From NCBI GenBank assembly GCA_002869585.1, contig PKUO01000002.1:252556-316555 (forward strand): a DNA stretch of 64,000 bases. The letters are read 5' to 3'. A program made the translations under genes and the position numbers. Under the pieces are notes generated by a model. That model ran no database searches, was not told the origin of the DNA, and worked only from the letters and a program-made list of their open reading frames with translations. This DNA is from Sedimenticola sp. (GTDB taxonomy: Bacteria; Pseudomonadota; Gammaproteobacteria; Chromatiales; Chromatiaceae). This document shows positions 57,829 through 64,000 of the stretch, piece after piece (position 1 is the stretch's first letter; each line of letters begins with the position of its first letter).

Positions 57829-59688
57829 ATGGATATTGAACTACTAGAGATCAGGGATTTTCTTGCAGCCCACCATCCCTTCGATCAGTTGCCAACGGAT
57901 GCCCTCAGCGCACTACCGGCAAAACTGCAGATTCGTTATTTCAGGCGTGACTCAACCATTCCCGAGAGCGGGAATCTGAACAATGATCTCTACCTGGTGA
58001 GAACCGGGGCTGTGGAACTGCGGGATACCGAAGGCGAACTGCTAGCGCGTCTGGGGGAGGGTGATGTGTGCGGCTATCGCACCTCATCCTATGATGAACT
58101 GGCGGAACACCATGGGAGTGCGATCGAGGATACGCTGATCTACCAGTTACCGGCCAAGGAGGTCGATGATCTCTGCCTGCGCTATCCGCCGTTCGCCTAT
58201 TTTTTCGTATCCGAGGGCGGCAACCGCCGGCGCGATGCCTTTTCCAATATCGGACAGGCGGACAGTGCCCAGGTCAACCAGATGACGGTGCCGATTGGCG
58301 ATATCATCCACAAGGCGCCGATCAGCATGCCACCTACGGCGACCATCCGTGAAACCGCCGAGGTGATGAGTAACGAGCGGGTCTCGTCGATATTGATCGC
58401 CGATGCCGGAGGCGCCCTGCTGGGAATAGTGACCGACCGGGATTTGCGCGGCAGGGTGGTTGCCAAGGCCCTTGATTACAACCTCCCCATTGCCGAAATC
58501 ATGACCCGTTCACCGCTCACGGTGGATATTGACGACTATGCCTTCGAGGCGCAGTTGATGATGGCCCGGCAGAACATCCATCATCTGCCGGTCATGAACG
58601 GCGAGCGTGTGGCCGGCATGTTGACCGCCACCGATCTGACCAAGCATCACACCACCTCGGCGGTTTACCTTGTGAGTGATATTTTCAAGCAGACGCAAAT
58701 CGAGAGTCTGCAGGAGATCAGCGCCAAGGTGCCGCAGCTTCTGCTCAGTCTCGCCAGCGCGGAGGCCACAGCCGATAGCGCCGGGCATGTAATTACCGCA
58801 GTGACCGACGCCATTACCACGCGCCTGTTACAACTCGCCGAGCAGAAGCTTGGGGCGCCGCCAGTCCCTTACGCCTGGATAGCTGCGGGTTCCCAGGCGC
58901 GCAATGAGCAGACCGCAAAATCGGATCAGGATAACTGCATGATCATCGACGACGGTTACGATGAAAAACTCCATGGCGAATATTTCCGCGAACTGGCCCG
59001 TTTTGTCTGCGATGGACTGGATGCCTGTGGGTATATCTATTGCCCGGGTGAGATGATGGCGATCACCGATCAGTGGCGACAACCGTTAAAGACCTGGAAG
59101 CGCTATTTCCACAAGTGGATCGAGCAGCCTGAACCCAAGGCCCTGATGCTGACCTGCGTGTTTTTTGACCTGCGCTGTATCTATGGCGAAAAAAATCTGT
59201 TTCGCGATATCCGGGAATATCTGTTACAAAAGACCCGAGGCAACCGGATATTTCTCGCCTATATGGCGGGTAATGCCTTGTCCCATCAACCGCCCCTGGG
59301 CTTTTTTCGCAACTTTGTGCTGATCAAGGGTGGGGAGCATGATCACACCTTCGATATGAAACATACCGGCATAGTGCCGATTGTCGACCTGGCCCGGGTC
59401 TACGCGCTGGCCGCCGGCAGTGAGGCGGTGAATACCCTGAGTCGCCTGGAGGCTGTCGCTGAAGGTGGTGAGGTTTCGGAAAACGGCGCAAGAGACCTGC
59501 GCGATGCCCTGGAGTTTGTCAGCGCCATTCGGATCGAGCATCAGGCAAAACAGATTCGCGCCGGCCTGAAGGCGGATAATTTCATGTCACCCGATGATCT
59601 CTCCCATTTCGAACGTAATCAGCTGAAAGATGCCTTTGCGGTGGTGCGCACCATGCAGAACGTGCTCAGCCAGCGCTATCAACGGTAG
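57829..59688 (+). CDS. cNMP-binding / CBS-pair / DUF294 nucleotidyltransferase-like protein (second copy)
   Basis: A 619-residue protein with the same order as the gene at 49893-51776: cNMP-binding-like domain (about 15-125), two CBS motifs (about 155-275), and a DUF294 nucleotidyltransferase with GSQARNEQTAKSDQDNC plus C-terminal helices. Such genes commonly follow DUF4212-symporter pairs. Sequence identity between the two copies looks moderate, so they are old paralogues rather than a recent duplication. The exonuclease gene follows after eight bases. Confidence 0.9.
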   Translation: MDIELLEIRDFLAAHHPFDQLPTDALSALPAKLQIRYFRRDSTIPESGNLNNDLYLVRTGAVELRDTEGELLARLGEGDVCGYRTSSYDELAEHHGSAIEDTLIYQLPAKEVDDLCLRYPPFAYFFVSEGGNRRRDAFSNIGQADSAQVNQMTVPIGDIIHKAPISMPPTATIRETAEVMSNERVSSILIADAGGALLGIVTDRDLRGRVVAKALDYNLPIAEIMTRSPLTVDIDDYAFEAQLMMARQNIHHLPVMNGERVAGMLTATDLTKHHTTSAVYLVSDIFKQTQIESLQEISAKVPQLLLSLASAEATADSAGHVITAVTDAITTRLLQLAEQKLGAPPVPYAWIAAGSQARNEQTAKSDQDNCMIIDDGYDEKLHGEYFRELARFVCDGLDACGYIYCPGEMMAITDQWRQPLKTWKRYFHKWIEQPEPKALMLTCVFFDLRCIYGEKNLFRDIREYLLQKTRGNRIFLAYMAGNALSHQPPLGFFRNFVLIKGGEHDHTFDMKHTGIVPIVDLARVYALAAGSEAVNTLSRLEAVAEGGEVSENGARDLRDALEFVSAIRIEHQAKQIRAGLKADNFMSPDDLSHFERNQLKDAFAVVRTMQNVLSQRYQR

Positions 59689-59696
59689 AACTGAAT

Positions 59697-60395
59697 ATGT
59701 CGATCTGGAAATACCTGTTCAACCTGGAAGAGCGACGCAACTGGTGGATGCGCAAAATGCCGGACTGCCCGCTGCGGGATTACTACGAAGTGGATTTTCC
59801 CGATAAGGACTCCGATTGGCGGCAGGTGGACTATATCGCGGTCGATTACGAAACCACCGGACTGGATCAGAAGAATGACCAGATCCTCAGTATCGGTTAC
59901 ACCACGGTGCGTGGTTCAAGAATCTACCTGGATGAGGCGGTGCATATCCTGACCAAGCCCACAGTGGATATCCCCGAGTCCTCGGCGGTGGTGCACGGCA
60001 TTCTCGATGATCAGGCGGCGCGCGCCAAACCCATTGAAGAGGCGCTGCCGATATTGTTGTCAGCGCTGGCCGGCAAGGTGATGCTTGCCCATCATGCCGC
60101 TATCGAGTACCACTTTCTCAGCAACGCCTGTAGATATCTCTACGGCTACCCGTTTATTGGTCCGGTAGTGGATACGCTGGCCCTGGAGGTGCGTTCGTTT
60201 CGAAACCGCGACAAGGCCATTCAGGCGGGAGATCTGCGACTGGCCGCCGCACGAGCGCGTTATGGACTGCCGCGCTACCCGGCGCACAATGCCTTGACCG
60301 ACGCTATCGCGGCAGGTGAATTGTTCCTGGCCCAGGTGGCCTACCGGGAAGGTAAACGGCAACCGAGGCTGAAGGACCTGACGGTCATCAGCTGA
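59697..60395 (+). CDS. 3'-5' exonuclease, DnaQ-like DEDDh family
   Basis: A 232-residue protein. The DEDDh motifs are DYETTGLD (Asp-x-Glu), the Exo II region around MLAHHAAIEYHFL and HNALTDAIA (His-x4-Asp). It resembles the PolC/DnaQ epsilon-like exonucleases that accompany cNMP-CBS-DUF294 genes. Translation is probably coupled to the preceding gene. The biological link between this nuclease and acetate transport is not known. Confidence 0.88.
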   Translation: MSIWKYLFNLEERRNWWMRKMPDCPLRDYYEVDFPDKDSDWRQVDYIAVDYETTGLDQKNDQILSIGYTTVRGSRIYLDEAVHILTKPTVDIPESSAVVHGILDDQAARAKPIEEALPILLSALAGKVMLAHHAAIEYHFLSNACRYLYGYPFIGPVVDTLALEVRSFRNRDKAIQAGDLRLAAARARYGLPRYPAHNALTDAIAAGELFLAQVAYREGKRQPRLKDLTVIS

Positions 60396-60412
60396 GTCCA
60401 GGATAACAGACG

Positions 60413-61126
60413 CTAGAACTTCTTCTGGCCGGGCTTTTTCCCACGTTTGTTTGTATCCATGCTCTCGCCCTCTTTCATCCCCAGGTCAACCGCCAGCACA
60501 TTATCGATGAACTTCCAGCCGATACGACGTGCCGTGAGAAACAAAAACAGGGTCTGTGCACCGAACACGAACACATAAATGGCGGTGTACTGGAAGGGTA
60601 CCCCGATCTGCCACAACCAGCTGATGAGAAAAGCCGGTAGAAAAAAGATACTGATCAGATAGAGGTCGCGCAGCATCTGCCAGTGAATGCGTGTGTTCAG
60701 CACGACCGGCACGCTGCCGTGCTGTTTGTGCACTTTTTCCCAGGTGTCGATCTGGGTCTGGGGATTGAAGCCGGAGTCCTTGATCGCCGGGTGCGCCCGC
60801 AACAGAGTATTCGACTCAAAGGGTTGTTTTCTGTTGTTGAGGAAGGCATTGAAGGCGGGGTGTGGATAATCCCGGCGGAAATAGAGCAGGCGGTTTTTCC
60901 ATTCAATGGAGAGTCTGTGGCACAACAGAATGGCGGCTATTGTGAGAATGCTGGCAATGCCGAGCATATAGCCGATCTGTGGGCTGAGCTTGTCCCAAAG
61001 TCGCAGGCTGGCAAAGAAGGGTTCCAGGCCGTAGGGGATTTGCATGAGAAACAGGTAGATCATCATGCCGTTGATCACGGCAAACAGAGTCACCAGTGCA
61101 TTGTGGAAATATCGAAGGAAGTTCAT
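60413..61126 (-). CDS. Multi-helix membrane protein, unknown function
   Basis: A 237-residue protein with four predicted membrane helices: two near the N terminus (FLRYFHNALVTLFAVINGMMIYLFL; IGYMLGIASILTIAAILL) and two around residues 155-205. A cytoplasmic loop of about 70 residues with RRDYPHPAFNAFL lies between. The C-terminal tail is Lys-rich. I do not recognise the family. It is convergent with the exonuclease gene and downstream of the response regulator on the same strand. Confidence 0.72.
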   Translation of the reverse strand: MNFLRYFHNALVTLFAVINGMMIYLFLMQIPYGLEPFFASLRLWDKLSPQIGYMLGIASILTIAAILLCHRLSIEWKNRLLYFRRDYPHPAFNAFLNNRKQPFESNTLLRAHPAIKDSGFNPQTQIDTWEKVHKQHGSVPVVLNTRIHWQMLRDLYLISIFFLPAFLISWLWQIGVPFQYTAIYVFVFGAQTLFLFLTARRIGWKFIDNVLAVDLGMKEGESMDTNKRGKKPGQKKF

Positions 61127-61237
61127 AAGATCCCGTTGTTGTATCTAGTGGCCATTGATTGCCCTGCTTTCAGATGTGCAACATACCCTATTTAATGGGG
61201 ATATGCTGCGACCATCGCCTTGCCTGGTGCATGCTGT

Positions 61238-62581
61238 CTATATTTTTTTTGCCCGGGGTATGCCAAGCCGTTGCCGTCGTTCCCATAGCGCCTTACGGCT
61301 GATACCCAGTTTCTTGGCCAGTTCGGTTTCCGTCATTGCATCCTGGTTGGCGATCAGAAACTGGCAGAAATACTCCTCGAGCGACAGATCCTGGGCGGTG
61401 GATTGGAGGCTTTGGTCGGGGTACTGGGGACCGTTGTCTATCGCCAGCAGGTCTGGGGTGATCAGATTGTTTTCACACAGGATGACGGCCCGCTCCAGTG
61501 CATTTTCCAGTTCCCGGACATTGCCTGGCCAGTCATAGGAGGTAATGGCCTTGATGGCATCGGCTGAGAGTTCGATTGGCGGTCGATTGAGCTGAACCCG
61601 CGCCTTCTCCAGCAGAAACCGGGCCAGATCGACGATATCCTTCTCGCGATCACGCAGCGGTGGCAGATTGAGCTCGACCACCCTGAGGCGGAAATAGAGA
61701 TCGCTTCTGAACAGACTTTCCTGCACCAGTTGTTTAAGGTCCCGGTGGGTGGCCGCAATGAGGCGGATATCGACATGTCTTGATTTTTCCGATCCCAGTG
61801 GGCGTATCTCCCCGTTCTGCAATACCCGCAAGAGCCTGGCCTGCGCGGCGAGGGGTAGCTCACCGATCTCATCGAGAAACAACGTGCCGCCATCGGCCGC
61901 CTCGACCAGCCCGGTGCGGGTTGAATCAGCCCCGGTGAAGGCGCCTTTCAGGTGACCGAAGAGTTCTGATTCAATCAGGGGCTCAGGAATGGCGGCGCAG
62001 TTGACGGTGACGATCGGGGCGTCTTTTCGCGTGCTCTGTTCGTGCAGGGCGCGGGCGACCAGCTCTTTGCCGGTCCCTGATTCACCGAGTATCAGAACGG
62101 TGCTGTCGGTCGGGGCCACCTTGCCGATGCGCTTGAATACCTCCTGCATCGCCTGACAGCTGCCGATAATGCCCCGCACAGGGTAGACCTTGTCCATTTC
62201 GGATTTGAGGACTTCGCTTTTTCTCTCCAGTTGTTGTTGGCGCAGGGCACGTTCCACCAGCAGCAGGAGTTCATCGTGATCGAAGGGTTTGGCAATGTAA
62301 TCAATGGCGCCCTGTTTGATTGAATCAACTGCGGATCGCACACTGGCATAGCTGGTCATCACCAGCACCGGTATGTTCGGCGCCTTTTTGATGACCTCGG
62401 TCCCCGGCGCGCCGGGTAAACGGATATCGGTGAGGATCAGGTTGAAGCTGTTCAGGGAATATGTCTGCTCTGCCTCTTCCACGGAAGCGGCCTCGGATAC
62501 ATCGTAATCCTTGCGTTGCAGCAGGCGTTTCACCGCGCCGCGGATTACCTCTTCGTCTTCGATGATCAGTATTTTATTCAT
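61238..62581 (-). CDS. Sigma-54-dependent response regulator (NtrC/CbrB type)
   Basis: A 447-residue activator. The receiver has IIEDEEV and phospho-Asp in LTDIRLPGAPGTEV; the AAA+ domain has GESGTGKE, the exact sigma-54 loop GAFTGA, and TLFLDEIGELPL; the C-terminal Fis-type HTH is TETELAKKLGISRKALWERR. The start ATG 62581 overlaps the stop of the kinase gene by eight bases, so both are co-translated. Given the sigma-54-like promoters upstream of both symporter operons, this is the obvious candidate regulator. CbrB is an analogue by position, not proven orthology. Confidence 0.93.
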   Translation of the reverse strand: MNKILIIEDEEVIRGAVKRLLQRKDYDVSEAASVEEAEQTYSLNSFNLILTDIRLPGAPGTEVIKKAPNIPVLVMTSYASVRSAVDSIKQGAIDYIAKPFDHDELLLLVERALRQQQLERKSEVLKSEMDKVYPVRGIIGSCQAMQEVFKRIGKVAPTDSTVLILGESGTGKELVARALHEQSTRKDAPIVTVNCAAIPEPLIESELFGHLKGAFTGADSTRTGLVEAADGGTLFLDEIGELPLAAQARLLRVLQNGEIRPLGSEKSRHVDIRLIAATHRDLKQLVQESLFRSDLYFRLRVVELNLPPLRDREKDIVDLARFLLEKARVQLNRPPIELSADAIKAITSYDWPGNVRELENALERAVILCENNLITPDLLAIDNGPQYPDQSLQSTAQDLSLEEYFCQFLIANQDAMTETELAKKLGISRKALWERRQRLGIPRAKKI

Positions 62582-64000
62582 GCGTGCTCTGTGTTTGATT
62601 GTGGGGCAACTTGATGATGATGCGTGTCCCAACATTGGGTGCCGAGTCGATCTCGATTTCGCCCTTGTGATCCTCGATGATCTTGTAAACCATGGAGAGC
62701 CCCAGGCCGGTTCCCTTGCCAGGGTCTTTGGTGGTGAAAAAGGGTTCGAATACCGCCTCCTGCACCTCTTTGGGAATGCCTTCACCTTGGTCCATCACTT
62801 CCAGCTGGACGCTGCCGTTGTTGGCAAAGGCAAAGATTTCAACCCGATCCCCCGGTTTTGAGGCGTCGCAGGCATTGGTCAGAAGGTTGACCAGTACCTG
62901 TGACAGACGCTGGCGATCGCCCACCAGCTGGATGCTGCCGGTGCAGCCGTTGTGGCAGCTGACCTGCTTGCCGGCCTGGGTCAGCTTGACCAGCTGGATT
63001 GCCTCCTGAATGATCTCGTTTAGTTCAAATGACTTGAAATCCGCACCCACGCTGCCGCTACGGCTGAAGTTCATCAGCGACTGCACGATGCTGCTGATCC
63101 GCTTGGTCTGCTGCAGTATGGCTTCGATGCTCTCACTGACAATGGCCGGGTCGGGCTCCTCTCGCAGATTCTGGGCGAGGGAGGCGATGCCGGTGACCGG
63201 GTTGCCGATCTCGTGGGCGACACCGGCGGCCAGACGGCCGATGGAGGCGAGACGATCACTGTGCGCCAGCTCCGCCTCAAGGGTTTCCAGGTCGGTCAGA
63301 TCCTCCAGCAGAATCACCAGGCCGGTGCGTGCACCGGGGTCGTGGAGCGTCAGATCGGGATCGGGCAGGTTCGCCTTGTGCAGGTTATACCAACGTGGCT
63401 TGGTATCGACACTCACCTCCATGTGATGGATATGCTGGTCCTGTACGGCGGCAAAGCCTGCCAACAGCTGGCTCCAGGGCTCCGGCAGGGTGTTCAGTTT
63501 CTTTCCCAGCGCCTGGTGGGCACCCAGGTTACTCATGGTTTCCAACGCCCGGTTCCAGATGACCACGGTCTGATCCGGGGCTATAGCGCAGACACCGAGG
63601 GGCAGATCGAGCAGGATCTGACGGTGATAACGGCGCAGCACATCCAGATCCGCATTCAGGCCACGCAGCCGGCTGCGAGACTCCTCCAGACGGTCTTCCA
63701 TGTAGCGGATGGAATCCGCCAGGGCGGTTTTTGACTGGCTGTCGATCTGCAGTTGCTGGTTGATGATCATGTGCGCCATGTGGGGGCCGACCAGTCCCGA
63801 CAGATTGCGTTCTATGCGATCGCGCAGCCGGCGCAGCTCCCTCGGGCGGGTTTCGTCGTAGCCCAGATTCAGATCCACGAGCGCCTGGTTGACCTCCAAC
63901 TCCGCCGCTTCCGGTCCGACCATGGCGGCCAACCCCTCAGCGAACTGGGCGGGTGAACCGGCAGCCACCACACCGTCCAGGGGGACCGGGATGGTGGCGT
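62574..64000 (-). CDS. Sensor histidine kinase (N terminus outside window)
   Basis: The frame stays open to the window edge. The visible 475 codons hold a helical linker (RRLRDRIERNLSGLVGPHMAHMI), a PAS-like domain (LLDLPLGVCAIAPDQTVVIWNRALE), HisKA with phospho-His in GVAHEIGNPVTGIASLA, and the HATPase domain with DQGEGIP and GTGLGLSMVYKI. In CbrA and CrbS the part before this is an SLC5-type sodium symporter domain; the linker and the acetate context make that likely, but it is not seen. Its cognate regulator follows with an eight-base overlap. Confidence 0.9.
   Translation of the reverse strand, partial: ATIPVPLDGVVAAGSPAQFAEGLAAMVGPEAAELEVNQALVDLNLGYDETRPRELRRLRDRIERNLSGLVGPHMAHMIINQQLQIDSQSKTALADSIRYMEDRLEESRSRLRGLNADLDVLRRYHRQILLDLPLGVCAIAPDQTVVIWNRALETMSNLGAHQALGKKLNTLPEPWSQLLAGFAAVQDQHIHHMEVSVDTKPRWYNLHKANLPDPDLTLHDPGARTGLVILLEDLTDLETLEAELAHSDRLASIGRLAAGVAHEIGNPVTGIASLAQNLREEPDPAIVSESIEAILQQTKRISSIVQSLMNFSRSGSVGADFKSFELNEIIQEAIQLVKLTQAGKQVSCHNGCTGSIQLVGDRQRLSQVLVNLLTNACDASKPGDRVEIFAFANNGSVQLEVMDQGEGIPKEVQEAVFEPFFTTKDPGKGTGLGLSMVYKIIEDHKGEIEIDSAPNVGTRIIIKLPHNQTQSTHE

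Overview
The window is a chromosomal stretch of a gammaproteobacterium of about 55-60% GC. Its core gene order is typically gammaproteobacterial: secA-argJ-mutT, yacG-zapD-coaE-pilDCB, pilA-pilR-pilS, bamD/rluD-pgeF...clpB and rppH-ptsP. A free-living or symbiotic sulfur- or metal-metabolising Chromatiales-like lineage would fit, but no marker gene in the window fixes the genus. I see no rRNA, tRNA, CRISPR array, insertion sequence or phage gene.

Layout. 1-7.1 kb: 3' part of secA, argJ, a MutT-ThiE fusion, then yacG, zapD, coaE and pilD on the minus strand. 7.1-15.2 kb: type IV pilus block pilD, pilC, pilB, pilA, pilR, pilS, with a HepT-MntA toxin-antitoxin pair on the opposite strand between pilR and pilS; pilB carries two in-frame stops. 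15.3-20.7 kb: a PP0621-type protein, sucCD, nadE (one in-frame stop), glnB and bamD. 20.8-27.1 kb: rluD, pgeF, an ACT-domain GcvR-like protein, def, plsC-like and clpB with a sigma-32-like promoter. 27.2-34.0 kb: a kinase-HDOD-GAF signalling protein, small proteins, a HAD phosphatase, rppH and ptsP. 34.2-37.2 kb: an AT-richer pair encoding a decaheme cytochrome and an MtrB/PioB-type outer-membrane barrel. 37.2-43 kb: an ABC-2 exporter, alanine dehydrogenase, and LemA with a DUF2207 protein. 43-47.3 kb: polyphosphate genes (ppk2, ppx), sixA (one in-frame stop) and a NYN plus cold-shock-domain protein. 47.5-64 kb: an acetate block with acs, two unlike sodium:solute symporters, two cNMP-CBS-DUF294 proteins, small membrane/TPR proteins, an exonuclease, and a sigma-54 two-component system that runs off the right end.

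The most notable observations are these. (1) Four premature stops in three otherwise intact genes (pilB twice, nadE, sixA) are all explained by G-to-T changes on the coding strand at positions whose ancestral residue can be inferred. This is either an oxidative-damage mutational or sequencing signature or real gene decay. (2) The 630-bp region between the two symporter operons holds paired GTTACC/GGTAAC palindromes about 21 bp apart, each pair roughly 90-130 bp upstream of a sigma-54-like promoter facing outward. This is a plausible control region for the sigma-54 response regulator encoded about 6 kb away. (3) A HepT-MntA module separates pilR from pilS and is flanked by an 8-bp direct repeat. 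(4) There is a porin-cytochrome pair without a recognisable extracellular cytochrome or terminal reductase. (5) One polypeptide joins a Ser/Thr kinase, an HDOD domain and a GAF-like domain.
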